A stretch of DNA of 64,000 nucleotides from Parasponia andersonii (Eukaryota; Streptophyta; Magnoliopsida; Rosales; Cannabaceae): positions 576,030 through 640,029 of the forward strand of contig JXTB01000046.1 in the NCBI GenBank assembly GCA_002914805.1, in the 5' to 3' direction. The position numbers and the translations under genes were made by a program. Below the pieces are notes generated by a model that was not told the DNA's origin, did not search any database, and saw nothing but the letters and a program-made list of their open reading frames with translations. Below are positions 52,650-64,000 of the stretch, in pieces (positions within the stretch are counted from its first letter, which is position 1; each line of letters opens with the position of its first letter).

Positions 52650-53065
52650 TCTGTAGTGCCCCCGATTGATGCACTCTTAGCCAGCCCATCAGCCTTCTGG
52701 TTCATCTCCCTGGGGATAGATTCGATGCTAAAATCGTCAAACTGAGCTTTTGCCCCCATCACTTTGGAGAAGTACCTGTGCAACCTCGGTTCTTTTACCT
52801 CAAAGTCCCCCCTAACCTGACCCACGATCAACTGTGAGTCGGTCTTTACGGCGATGTCCTCTACTCCGAAATGCAGTGCCAACTCGAGGCCTTGCAATAA
52901 TGCCTCGTACTCCGCCTCGTTGTTAGTCGCTTAGAAACCGAGCCTCAATGCTTTCTCAACCCTGAGGCCCGTTGGGGTCTGCAGAACTATCCCGATTCCC
53001 GATCCCGAGGCATTCGTGGATTCGTTTGTGTAGAGTGTCCAGGCTGAAGGGGGTGAAGCTGAGAC
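52650..53065 (-). pseudogene. Second RNase H of Element 3
   Basis: TLYTNESTNASGSGIGIVLQ aligns with the intact TLYTDGST of Element 2. The first catalytic Asp is Asn and the next Gly is Glu, both G-to-A changes. A stop lies near 52934. The later blocks VKTDSQLIVGQ and EMNQKADGLAK are kept. Confidence 0.75.
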
Positions 53066-53089
53066 ATCTGATTCAGGTCATGCCGCTCG

Positions 53090-54533
53090 CCAAAAGATTC
53101 GATTTCCACCAGAAAATCTGCCATGACCTGCCCTTTCTTTGCCATCCGAGGCTGATATTCGATATCGTATACCCCTAGCTCGATGGCCCACTAGGTCAAT
53201 CGTCCCGACAGGTCTGGTTTGGCCAAGATTTGGCGGATAGAAAAATCTGTATACACAGTGACCGAGTACACCTCAAAATACTGCTGGAGCTTCTTTTTAG
53301 CATTGACCAGAGCGAGGACCAGCTTTTCTGCCATACTGTATCATGTTTCAGCATCTAGGAGTATGCAGCTTATATAAAATACCGGCTTCTGTTTACCGTC
53401 TTGCTCGATGAATAGTACGGCACTGATCGCTACTCCGGACACTGCTAAATAGGCATACAGATGCTCCCCTTCCAACGGGGAAGCCAGGATAGGTGGGTGA
53501 CTCAGATACAACTTGAGGTCTGCCAGTGCTTTGTCCTGTTATTCCCCCCAGATGGTCGTAGAGTTTTTCTTCAGGCATTGAAAGAAAGGCTTGCATCGGT
53601 CGGACATCTTGGATATGAATCGGCTGAGAGCGGCCACCTTCCCGGCCAGGCGTTGGACTTCTCGAACAGATGAGGGCCTCTGTACATTCGCGATCGAGGT
53701 CAACTAGGTCGAATTTGCTTCAATACCTCTCCAGCTCACGATATGCCCCAAGAATTGCCCAGAAGATACTCCAAACGCACACTTCTTGGGATTCAGACGC
53801 ATCTGATGCTGCCTTAGGGTCTGAAAACATTCATCCAGGTGCCCCAGATGGTCTGAATCCTCTCTGCTTTTTACAACCATGTCGTCGATGTAGACCTCCA
53901 TAGTCTTCCTTAGCAGCCTGGCGAACATCTTATTCATGAACCTTTGGTAGGTTGCTCCCGCGTTCTTCAGGCCAAACAGCATGCGCTTGTAGCAATACAG
54001 ACCTCGCTCTGTGATAAAAGCCGTGTGGATCTGGTCCTCCGTATACAGGGAGATCTAGTTGTATCCAGAGTAGGCACCTAGAAAGCTCATCCTGTTGAAT
54101 CCCACTGTCGCATCTACCATTTGGTCGATTCTTGGCAGGGGGAAACTATCTTTCAGGCAGGCCTTGTTCAAGTTGGTGAAATCTATGCAAATACGGTCGT
54201 TGCCGTTTTTCTTTTTCACTACTACCGGGTTAGAACCCACCGCAGGTATACGCACTCCCTGATTAGACCGCTCTCCAGTAGCTTTTCTACCTCCTTGTTG
54301 ATCGCCCTGTTTTTCTCTGGTGCAAATCTTCGGGGTTTCTGCCTGACTGAGGGGAAATGGGGGTCTATATTCAGCCGGTGACAAGAGTGTGCAGGGTCTA
54401 TCCCTGGCATATCATCGTGGGACCACACAAAGATGTCCTCATTCCGCTTTAAGAATCCCAGCATTTCGTTCCTTTGCTCCTCGGGTAATAAGGCCCCGAT
54501 TAGGATCACCTTCGTCGGTTCTTCCTCTTTCAA
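53090..54533 (-). pseudogene. Reverse transcriptase and RNase H of Element 3
   Basis: RT N-terminus (MLGFLKRNEDIFVWSHDDM), palm block FLGAYSGYN, motif LFGLKNAGATYQRFMNKMF (53982 on), catalytic YIDDMVVKS (about 53890), then RNase H fragments to about 53090. A stop lies near 54055, and further breaks follow near 53700 and 53540. Confidence 0.85.
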
Positions 54534-54800
54534 AGGAACCGCTACTAGCTCCTCGATCGTGGATTGCGGACTGTCAGATTCTTCTTTGATTTGCCTTATG
54601 TACGCTGGCAGGTGGTTCTTTGATTGCTATCCGTCTCTGGCTGTGGTGCTTGCGCTCACGTCGGCTCCCCTCAAGGCAGCTGAAAAGCATTTCCTTGCAG
54701 AGGCCTGGTCTCCCTTGATGTCAATCATGTACGTACCGTCCTTTGATTGACATCTTAAGACCTGGTGGAGGGTGGAAGCGACCCCATGCATGGCGTGGAT

Positions 54801-55109
54801 CTATCCCCTTCCTATGATGACGTTGAAGGAGGACTGGCAATCGATGACGACGAAATCCACGTCCAAGCATCTCTCGGCTGCGCAGACAGTAAGGGTCACG
54901 ATGCCCAAAGGGCAGACCCTTGTACTATCGAAAGCGAACAGCGGTTGACAGGTCGGCCTGAGTACGCTCCTATCCAGACCCATATTCTCGAATGTGCTGA
55001 GAAATAGGATATCGACACTACTTCCACCATCGACCAAGACCCTTCCGACTAATGCGGAGCCGATCTGCAGTTTGATCACCAAGGGATCGTCGTGAGGATG
55101 GCGTACCAT
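54801..55109 (-). pseudogene. Aspartic protease of Element 3
   Basis: A 102-residue open segment with the active-site motif VDGGSSVDILFLSTF and the C-terminal block CLDVDFVVIDCQSSFNVI. Active-site residues are intact. Not in one frame with gag or RT. Confidence 0.8.
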
Positions 55110-55212
55110 GGTTAGATCCTGCTAGGTAAAAATGATGAGGGCGACGGATGTGCAGCCTTCCCCCGATATCAAGTGGTTGACGGAGTGTCCCATCCCCCTC
55201 AAGCGCTTCGCC

Positions 55213-56735
55213 CTACCCTCGGCTCTTTTGAGGCATTTTTTTTTCCTCTTGATTGTGAATGGGCTCTGGTCTGCCCACAAAGGTCGGCACTATCCTGAAG
55301 GTCTGCTCTCCTGACCCAGAGGTTTGAGCCTGCTTCCCTTTTTCAGTCCTAGTGATGTCTTGCTGCGGCTGGGCTTCGTTGCTTTTCACGTACTGCTTCA
55401 ACCTGCCAGCGTGGATCGCCAGCATGACCTGAGCATAGAGGTTGCGGCAGTGGACGGTGTCGTGCCTGAAGTCCTTATAGAATTGGCAGTACCGGTTCCT
55501 ATTCTTCATATGTTCGGGGACGCCAGATTTGGGTGGGTCCTTGAAAATGCCCCTGTCTCTGTTTTGGAGGTAGATCGCATCGATCGGTGTGTTGAGCTCG
55601 TGCTTGGGCAGGGGATCACGGGTCGTCTTCCTCCTCTTGCCTCCCTCCAGACCGTTTTGGACAGGGACTTCCTACTTCGGGCCTGGCCCTTGGCCCGGTG
55701 AGGGCCTCTTCACCCCTTGTGGGGCCGGGGGTTGTACTGGCGTCATTGTTACTGCGGCAGAGGTCTCGGGTGCCTTTTGGTGGCTTTCCAGAACCCTGAA
55801 TACCCCTTCCGACTTGGCCTGGACGTCTGCCATATCGTATAGAAGGTTTAGAAAGAGGTGGTCCGACAGCATTGATCCTGGCTGCAGGCTCCGGATGAAC
55901 AAACCCGCGGCTTGGACCGAGTCTGCGTTATGGACCAGTGACATTACCTCGAGGAAACGTGAGACGTACTCCCGCAGGATTCATCTGTGGCCTGCTCCAA
56001 ACGGTCCAGGTCTCGCATAATTTTTTGTTGTCTTCGGACACCTGCGTTTGGTTTCAGGAAAAGTCTGCAGAAGTCTTTGAACCTGTTTATGGACTTTTCC
56101 GGGAGCTACCTAAACCATAGCAGGGCTGGTCCCATAAGAGTCGTAGAGAAAACTTTGCAAGTCACAGCCTCGTCCCTGGTCTCTAAGGTCATCTTCTGCT
56201 GGAAGTGGTATATGTGGTCGAGGGGGTCAATCTTCCCCTCGAACGGCCTGAAAGTCGGGGTCATGAAATCCCTCAGCCTGGGTTCCATCTGGATCCAGTC
56301 AGCGAAGGCCGTCTGGTTGATGCCTAGCACAGTTTGTTCTGTCAGATCATCAGGGGTCTGGCTATGATGGTTACCGAGTCTCTTACCTAACTCTGTCATC
56401 ATCTCTTACTTCCAGTCGGGGGACGTACCCCTAGGGCTTTCATGGTGTCTTCTGCCCGTTGCCCCCCTAGTTTGGAAAGGTCTCGACTGGCTTTGCCGCA
56501 CCCCCTGCATCCGCGACCCGGATAGGGCGGGAGCTTCTCCATGCGGTTGGCTTCCGAACTCTTGTTGGACTTCTTCGTCGAAATCTTCCCTCCGCTGAGT
56601 CCTATCTTCACTTGCTAGCAAACCTTCGAGGCGAGCGTTATCTCGACGTACCTCTGCAACCTCGTCCCTTAAACCCAGGACGGCCTCATGGGCCATCTCT
56701 GCCTTCCTGCTTGCTTCCGCCAGGGCGGTAAGCAT
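55213..56735 (-). pseudogene. gag of Element 3
   Basis: N-terminal helical part (56735-56406), gag core (56402-56106: LRDFMTPTFRPFEGKIDPLD, HIYHFQQKM, GPALLWFR), middle part 55944-55672, and a Tat-type knuckle CQFYKDFRHDTVHC (about 55490-55450). At least three frame breaks separate the parts. Confidence 0.8.
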
Positions 56736-56907
56736 CTGATCTAGCTTCTGCCCCAGATCTGGTCATTCTTCTTGGGAGCTTCCTTGGAGTCGAGACGTGT
56801 GCTCCTGGTTGTCATTCTTGAGGGTGCCATCGGACGTTGTATGGCTTTTTTGTTCGGGGAGAGCGCGGTCGTGAATCTCTTACTCTTTTTCCCACGCTCA
56901 ACCTTTC

Positions 56908-56928
56908 TTCCCACAGACAGCGCCAAAC
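56908..56928 (-). promoter_or_regulatory. Primer binding site region of Element 3
   Basis: Following the 5' LTR on the minus strand the sequence reads GTTTGGCGCTGTCTGTGGG. It shares the TGGCGC core with Element 1. The tRNA cannot be assigned with certainty. Confidence 0.6.
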
Positions 56929-57749
56929 TGTTGGAGCGGTTTCTCACCAGCCGTCCACGTGTCTCGAACTGCTGATGCTATATTCTCCAACTGTCCACGT
57001 GTCCCTGCTATCCCAAGGTCCTCTGAACTCCAAGCAAGATCGGAGAGGCAGGGGTGGCTACCTGCAAAGACTCTCCGATGCTTAAGTCAGTAGTTTTTCT
57101 TTTATACAGGGTAGCAAGGAAAATATTTTAGTATATATATCTATCTGTTTCTTGTTCACAGACTTTTCTACATATATCTGTTGTTTTAAGCATACATGCC
57201 CCTCTCGGAATGCATGGCTCTTATATATGTAGTCTTGAGATAGTGAACCGCGTGGTTCTCAATCTCAGGACTGAGTACCTTTCACCTCGAAATCTTTTTC
57301 AGCAGTCACGGGCCGAGATTTCAACGATCTCCTCTGTGCTGCCGTGGCCTGATTTTCGCCGCCTCCTTCGGCTTCAATCTGTCAGGAGTAAGATCTGGGT
57401 AAATCACCATTCTGTCAGGACGGCTTGTCCCTGGCACACACCTACCCAGAATCGCATTAAATGCTCTGTCCGGGTCTGGAGCCGTGAGTCACTTTCCACT
57501 GTATTCGGTCGGAAGATCCTTGGGGCTTCTGACCCTTCCGACTGTTGAGATAAGGGCCGCTGTTCTATGATGGCAGAGGCTTGGGGCTTCTGACCCCCAG
57601 CTGTCGAGGTTGGGTTCAGACTGGGCCAAACTATCCGGGGTCAGTGATGGACTCGGTCCTAATCTCGGACGGCCCAATGACCGATTGTGAGATCATGTGC
57701 GATCCGCGTGGCCTTCTACGTGGCATATGGCTCGGGAACGGGTCCCACA
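56929..57749 (-). repeat. 5' LTR of Element 3
   Basis: 821 bp. Differs from the 3' LTR at roughly 5-6 percent of positions by eye. TATA box near 57102-57111 on the minus strand. Confidence 0.92.
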
Positions 57750-58221
57750 CCTATTATCTCAAAAAAGCACAAAAAATAAAATGGGTTACACGGCCATGGG
57801 AGGGTAGCGATGACCCAGAACTCAGAATGAGTTTGTTCTATCCACTTTTGACAGTGTTCTTTTTCCAGTCTATGAATCTCCATTGACAAAAATAAAGGGA
57901 AAGCAAAGAGGTTTTCTATTACATTTTTTTTTAATATTTTCCCTTACATAGGATGCGATTGGTAAATTAAGACCTAGTTGTGGACTAAATTGCTTCCATT
58001 TAATGAAATTCCATGATAACGGTGAATTAACCCCTAAAAAAAAAAAAGAAAAGGAAAAGGAAAAGAAAAGAGAAGAATGGGAGGAGGTGCAAGGGAAACA
58101 AATGGGTGGAGAGAGAATTTTTAATTTATTTTATTTTTCTGACTTCAAATTAATTTTTTATATATATTAATAAAAAATATTTAGAAAATAAGTGCGCATC
58201 ACTTTTCGGTTAATTTATATA
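57750..58221. other. Right flank of Element 3
   Basis: AT-rich with a purine-rich stretch (58035-58090). No gene seen. Confidence 0.55.
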
Positions 58222-58910
58222 GGGATTTTGACATAAGGAGCAACTTAGTAATAAATGAATAATATAAGGGAATTCATGCAACGAAAAATAGTTTGAAGAG
58301 CAAAAGTCTACAAAATCAATAATTTGGGGGGAAAAACACAATTTGTCCCAAAATAAATATGCCAATATATCGAGATAAACGACCATTTAGCAAAGCTAAA
58401 AAAGGCTGCAATTTATTACAATGAAGTGAAACAAAAATGCTATTTGTAACAAAATCCCTTTTATTAGAATAAATTAGTTGTATACCACTTTTTTTTCTCA
58501 TTAATTAAATCTACTACCATACCACTTTTAAAATGAATTTTTGATGAATTCTTAATGAATTCCTGACAATCTCGACGGATTCTTGAACGATTTTTGACAT
58601 CGACAGTAATATTGAAGGATTCTTGATCAATTTTTGACGGATTCTTGACGATCTTGGTAGATTCTTAACATTGGCGAGGATCTTGATAAGTTCTTGATAA
58701 ATTCTTGACGAATTCTTAACAATCTTGATAGATCTTGATGGATTCTTGACAAATTCTTAACGTCAGTGGTAATATTGACAGATTCTTGACGAATTCTTGA
58801 TGAATTTTTGACAAATTCTTGACTAATTCCCTCCAAAAAGTAGTGGAATCTAATAATGATGGTAAATTTAGTTAAACATTTTAAAAAAGTAATAATTATC
58901 TACTTAACCA
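58222..58910 (-). repeat. Dispersed repeat, right copy of an inverted pair
   Basis: About 300 bp of degenerate units of the type GATTCTTGACGAATTCTTGA (58530-58830) plus flanks that match 45693-46083 in reverse complement. This copy has a longer unit array and an extra segment near 58320-58470. Confidence 0.75.
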
Positions 58911-60245
58911 AATAAAAATATAGTTTGTCTCAATATATATTTTAATATATTAGTTTGTATGCTAAGTGTATGAGTACTTAAGGCTCGTATTGAATCTCAA
59001 GATATATGGATCATTTTGTTATAGTGTTTAAAAAATGAATATTTACTAAAACAGGCCTTATAATTTGAGTACACTTGTCAATGCTCTCAAAAAAAAAAAG
59101 GAACAAAAAAATGAATCTAGTAAAAACAATTAAAAAAATAAAAAATGTTTGGTTTTTTATTTTATTTTGTCAACAAGTACTTGAGTAAATTATTACTTGA
59201 ATAACTTATTACGTGATCTTATGGTAACTTAATAATCATGTGACTAAAGCTTTGTTTGGAATAAGTTTTACTTCTCAAAATAAAAGTTTAAATAGATCTT
59301 CTTAAAAATATTAGTGGGTTCATGCTTCAGGTTTTCTAATTAAAAAAAAAAATTGACAATTCATCCAAATACTCTAAAAAATAACTTCCAAACCTCAAAA
59401 TATGTTTAAAAAGTTATGCTAAACAAGACCTAAGGATCAACTAGGCATCCAGTGTTCAGTCACATAAAACTAAACCCGAGAGTAACTATCTTATAGGGTT
59501 ATTATAAATTATCCACGAGGTATTGTGGTGATTACCGTAAAATATTTCCCCCAAAAAAATAAGAAGAAATACAATTCCAATTTATTTATGTGTGCACAAT
59601 TGATGACTTTATGAAAACGTTTCTTCATGTCCTTTCTTTTTTCTATATATATGAAAGGTTGCATTTTGAACATGTTGAATGTAGAGATGGCAATGGCATT
59701 ATTGTGATATTAAGTGAACAACAACATGATTGATCTATGGTTAATTAATTAATTTAAAAAACATAAAGGTTAAGATACAGCCTGTATGGAGGTGTCTTTT
59801 CTTATATTTGTCCCATTGAGAAAAATAATTCTATCTCTATGAGATAATTCTTTGAAGTGCTTTTTTCTTGATTTTGACTTTAAGTCCTTGTTCCTAAATT
59901 CTTCTTCCAGCAAAAATAACAACTTTCACAGCTCCACCATAATAGAATTAGAATTCACATTTAAAGAAATTATACCTAAAACATTCTCATATCTGAATAC
60001 AAACATAGGATTACACTAGTTTTCTTTTTCTTTTCTTTTCTTTTTTTTTTTTAAAAAAAAAGGAAGAAAATTAATAAAGAATGAACGAATTTGAAGTCTG
60101 GATTGTCGAGATTAAAAGTTTACAGATATCAAACAAGCTAACTTGTGACCTAGTACAATAATTCTCCTTTTTCGTTATCTTTGTCAGACGAATTCTAACA
60201 TGCAATATATAAGGTTACAAACGTTTATAATAAACTTTTCAATAA
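58911..60245. other. AT-rich intergenic region
   Basis: No gene or clear repeat. Poly-A and poly-T runs near 59085 and 60050. Confidence 0.5.
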
Positions 60246-60778
60246 ATAATGTTACCAAAATATTATGCTCTAACTTTGAGCAAAATTTCGGCAGCATTTC
60301 TAAATAAGTATTCCTATAAAAATAAAAGATTGTTAACTGTCGAGGCATGTGTTCCACACAGAGTCCTTAAAACTGATTCGTTCCCTCCACCAGAATGCTT
60401 GAGAACTTTGCAAGCTTTAGTCTCCCAGGATATAACGATGAAGAGTAGCAGGTGAAACACCAACACCTCCACTCTACAAACTGGATAGCTTTGAACTCAA
60501 ACACACTAGAATTCTAGCTACAAAATTTCTAGACACTCGAAGAACTCTAGCTTAAAAAACTAAAGAACTCAAGAACACTTGAGAGAGAAGGGCAGAGAGA
60601 AGAAGACTTCTATTTTTTTTTTTTTGGTATGTCGAATGAAGAGGGGAAGCTCACCTTTTATAGTCTCCAACGGGGGACTTGGTAGCAAAATCAGAAAGAT
60701 TTTCATTAATCTCAAAACATTTTCCAGCCATTAGCATGGCTGTTAATAACGTTTTTAGCCATTAAACTGGTTGTTACA
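60246..60778 (-). repeat. Possible LTR remnant
   Basis: On the minus strand it begins TGTAACAACC (60778), has a CTATAAAAGG box at about 60655-60664, a pyrimidine-rich leader and then the phrase TGTGTGGAACACATGCC (60344-60360), a layout typical of plant LTRs. No partner LTR or coding region was found. Confidence 0.35.
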
Positions 60779-62840
60779 CCTGCCAATCTTTAATCAAAAT
60801 GTTAAAATATTTACTAGTTTTATTGCATGGCAGTTTCAACATCCAAAACATTCATTCTAGTTCAAAAAGGAAAGGAAAAATATATTGAGCTTACTAAGGT
60901 CCAAGTTTCGGCCCAGCATTCGTGTCTGTAGGTGCGGGCACACACGAACCTATATAAATTCAGGCCCAACCCCGAAGATTTGCATCCATGCGCGCACCTA
61001 AAAGAGCATCCGTGGTAGTTATTCTTACCACCATCACAAAACAAGGTTCTATGTAAATCACTTGCACCATGCATTTCCCACTAATATGGGACTCTAATAT
61101 TTTCCTTTCATTTTCCATTTCAATGGTGCACTTTTGAGCAATAATTTCTCATTCATTCGTGCACCATTTTGAGCATGTGAATATACGAAATCGATATCCT
61201 CGCGGAGGAGAACAAAAATTCACCAAGACCTTTCATCAACAAGATGTGGGTCCTACTCAATTTTTAGCTTCAAAATAGTTCATGAAAATGAGTTTTATAA
61301 CAAATTTAGTCTTTATTTGAGCTTCTAAGGCTAAATTATTTCCCTAATCCATTTTTCCGACAATCTTAAGCTATACAAAAGAAGACAAACCTTATCATTT
61401 TCTTAAAATTGTTTTTAACTAAAATGAAAGCGATATTTAGTTTTGGATTTTAATTAAATATAAGATTTAAAGATATTAAACACAAGCAGCCAAAATGTAA
61501 CTTCATAACATTTGGTAATGCAATAATGCAAAGAATTCTACCCTATAAGAATTAAAAGGCATGCTTGAACACTGTTTAATGGACAATCTCGGAGCACCAA
61601 ACCCTTTGAGCCAGAACTCAACAAAATCCCATTTCTCTTATCCTCAAGGGACTTTGTCTTGTCGCGCTGGTGTATTTAGCTAATAATGGGAACAACATCA
61701 CTTGATGCTCCGATTGACTTGTAATCGCATTTTATCTAAAACCGAGGTAAAAGCAATTTTGGTTACTTCCAATCCAAGACCCAGCTGAGCTATAATCTCA
61801 GCATCAATAATTGTAAATGAAAAAATAGGAAAAAAAAAAAAAAAAGAGGGAGGAGGTCCCAAGTGGACTTGATTAGTGATAATTTGGATTCAAATGAACT
61901 GTTGAGAAATATTTTGAAAAATTACAATTTTATTCAATTTTTATTATACAATTTGTAACTATAAAATTATGATTTTTTATAACTAGTTAATAGTCATAAA
62001 TTGTGTAAGAACACGCAATAATGTGAACTACTACAAAAAAATCATTTTTCAAAGCAGTCAGGTTAGTCCAAATTACAACTAGTTATGTCAATTTCCCTTT
62101 TTTTTTTTCCTTTATGTCTTTCGGAGTTGACAAAGTGGTGTGGCGAAATGGGCCATTAAACCAAAAAAGCCCATCAAATCCAATGGTCTGATAGTGGGCC
62201 TACTGGTACCTGTGCTATAATCGGCTACTAGCTGAGGGTCCAATCCAGAGGTCCAAATTCTTACCAACCGTATGAAGTAAAGTAACCCACGCGGCGGTCC
62301 TATGTTTTAAGGACGAGCTGTCCCTTTCGGGTGTGGCTGGCCTCTTAAGGAGTAAGGACAAGGGCTGAGCTTGGTGGACAACCCACTCACTCTCACTCAC
62401 CCTGGCTGTGTTTAAATACTAGAGCTCCTAGCCAATCCTTGGTTTGATAGGACTGCGCGTGACATGTCCATTTTCAAAATGTCTAGTCAGGTAATCAGCT
62501 AAGATTGTCAAGTAATTGCAATTAATATATAACGTTTGTCATACAATATTAATACGTATGTTTTGTGTGTTTTACTGAACACTTCGATGGATGTAATCAC
62601 TACATTTATAGTGGATGAATTTACGATGGCCTAGTTTGTCTATTTTGCTAAAACTTGACTACTTAAAGTGATTCAGAAGTTACAATTTGGAATTACTTCT
62701 ACATTATGTTTGGTAAGGGAAAGGGGAGTACAAGGGAATGGAGATTGGAGAAGATAGTAGTTCTCCTTCATAACGTTCGCCGATCAGTTCAGAATGAGAG
62801 ATTATAATTATACGTTTTTTTTTTTTTGGTATTATTAAAA
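60779..62840. other. Intergenic region without recognised genes
   Basis: Short open frames here (for example 60862-61074 minus, 62215-62400 minus) have no recognisable domains or splice context. Confidence 0.5.
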
Positions 62841-62844
62841 TGAG

Positions 62845-63240
62845 TAGAAACACAAGTGAGATGGCCTAGTGGTAGAAATTGGTTAGCAAAACGTCATGGT
62901 CACGTGTTTTCTACGGGTTATATATAAAATTGCAAAATAACTATAAAACCCATAAACAAAATATATATTTGTTATATTTTTTGGAGGATAAATGTGTCAT
63001 TTACCTTTCATTTTTTTTCATTATCATTCTCATCTTGTTAGGAGATTAGAAAAATTCATTTTGGTGAGGCCAAAGGGATTTTCACAAAATGACTGTAAAA
63101 CTAATAGGAAAAAAAACTATATTTCTTATATTTTTTTTGGAGCATAAATGTGTCATTTACCTTTTATTTTTTTCTTGTTTATTTCTCATCATTCTAAGGA
63201 GATCGGAAAGATTCATTTTGATGGGCTCAAAGGAGCTCTC
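62845..63240 (+). repeat. SINE-like head followed by a diverged 156-bp duplication
   Basis: TGGCCTAGTGG (about 62863) fits a polymerase III A box, though no good B box follows. Behind it two related blocks (about 62935-63085 and 63091-63240) share ATAAATGTGTCATTTACC at an offset of 156 bp. Confidence 0.4.
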
Positions 63241-63715
63241 ACCCCTCCACTTCCTCTCCCTCCCACCATGAAATGTATTTTAGTTCTCATTCCACTCCTC
63301 TCCAATTATGTTTTGAGAGAATTTTAACTAGTGGTAAATATTCTATTGTGAAATGTGAACTCACAATATTTACTTGCCTTAAACAGTTAATGTTTGTCAA
63401 AAGATTTCAAAAATAACTCACACATTATATAACTGCATTTCATGGTTGGTTTTTAGAAAAGCAATAACATCAAACTAGCCTTAAGACTGCTCATTGCATT
63501 ATTTTCACGTTAGAAGACTCCTAATCATTAAATCAAAAAAGAAAAAAAAAAGATTCCTAATCATAATTAGCATAGAATTCACATAAATCTTACAATATGA
63601 ATTGCATCAATAAATTGTGAAGACTCATTAATCGTAGTAATTAGTAACATTCACCTACATTGATCATACGGTAATGTATATTTTACATCAAGGTGATTTA
63701 AGTATTACACGTGAT

Positions 63716-63850
63716 ATGACGAAGTGAGTTGGTTTAAATGATAAGAATATCCATTATTTAAGATTTTGGTTCTAAGTTCGATTCACACTAGAAATAAACG
63801 TAAATTAAGTAATAATAAATATTTTTTTTTATTTATAATAAGTGAAAATT
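63716..63850 (+). mobile_element. tRNA-derived SINE-like fragment
   Basis: GAGTTGGTTTAAATGATAAG resembles an A box region, and AGTTCGATTCACAC about 45 bp later resembles a B box (GGTTCGANNCC). A T-rich tail follows. No duplication was identified. Confidence 0.35.
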
Positions 63851-63934
63851 ATTAATTAAGCTCTACTTAAAAAAAAAAAATGTTACACGTGATATTGCTT
63901 ATCTAGTGTTATGCGGTTTAAAATCCTAAGGTCG

Positions 63935-64000
63935 CATAAGTTTTATATGCGACCTCCCTCAAGAAGGATATATGCGACCTCTTCCGTGATGCTTATATGC
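63935..64000. repeat. Palindromic TATGCGACC repeats at the window edge
   Basis: GGTCGCATA (63935) faces TATATGCGACC (63951 on) as a hairpin, and TATATGCGACCTC recurs at about 63971. The structure is cut by the window end. Confidence 0.6.

Larger units (their letters stand above)
46290..57749 (-). mobile_element. Element 3: full-length Tat-type Ty3/gypsy element, coding-dead
   Basis: LTRs at 46290-47109 and 56929-57749 begin TGTTGGAG and end GGTCCCACA on the plus strand. Internal order on the minus strand: primer site, gag, protease, RT, RNase H, second RNase H, integrase, stem-loop repeats, 101-bp tandem array, antisense unit, polypurine tract. Same family as Element 2. The flanking pentamers are TCCAT (left) and CCTAT (right), an imperfect target duplication. 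Several in-frame stops exist in every large domain. Confidence 0.92.

Noticed and set aside
60890-61080. Possible snRNA promoter (GTCCCATATTAG-like word and a TATA-like box, minus strand)
   Set aside because: The upstream element departs from the plant USE consensus, and no recognisable snRNA sequence follows.
62215-62400. Possible tRNA gene or protein-coding ORF around 62215-62400
   Set aside because: No A and B box pair and no cloverleaf could be drawn, and the ORF has no domain or splice context.
62700-63320. A second MITE based on weakly inverted ends (GGAATGG and CCATTCC-like words)
   Set aside because: The matches are short purine/pyrimidine-rich words, and no target duplication was found.

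Overview
The window looks like nuclear DNA of a eudicot plant. It has short exons with GT-AG introns, AT-rich intergenic DNA, three spliced host genes with plant-type proteins, and large Ty3/gypsy LTR retrotransposons. No species can be named from the sequence alone. One ambiguous base (n) lies at 37777.

Layout. (1) 151-11116: Element 1, a nearly complete, coding-dead Ty3/gypsy element of Tat type on the minus strand, with two LTRs and a perfect 5-bp target duplication (AATAG). (2) 11237-23482: Element 2, a 5'-truncated Tat-type element on the plus strand. Its 3' region is interrupted by a 2.6-kb solo LTR of another family (17783-20399, target duplication CTTCT). (3) 24965-31286: a host gene for a TPR-MYND-SET protein (15 exons, 788 aa). 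(4) 31768-36277, minus: a host gene for a COP1-interacting protein 7-like protein (8 coding exons, 1060 aa), tail to tail with the SET gene. (5) About 37200-41300: AT-rich intergenic DNA with a MITE candidate and small tandem duplications. (6) 41310-44629, minus: a host gene for a WD40-like (transducin family) protein (8 exons, 481 aa). (7) 46290-57749: Element 3, a full-length but decayed member of the same Tat family as Element 2, minus strand. It is bracketed by an inverted pair of unclassified dispersed repeats (45693-46083 and 58222-58910). (8) 57750-64000: gene-free AT-rich DNA with weak repeat remnants.

The most interesting structure is in the 3' regions of the Tat elements, between integrase and the 3' LTR. 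Each element carries an antisense gene (Transposase_28/plant-mobile-domain-like plus coiled coil). Each has its own TATA box, and two of the three have an AATAAA signal downstream. In Elements 2 and 3 the TATA-to-ATG spacing is the same, about 125 nt. Next to these units are tandem repeats (101-bp units in Element 3, a decayed version in Element 2) and a recurrent stem-loop with a GTTGGAAG loop whose stem seems to vary by compensating changes. Extra ORFs and satellite-like 3' regions are known for the Tat lineage. The paired promoter/terminator arrangement and the stem-loop are what deserve testing.

The three host genes appear intact: every exon junction I checked keeps frame and has GT-AG signals. 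All retrotransposon genes here carry stops, frameshifts or catalytic substitutions.
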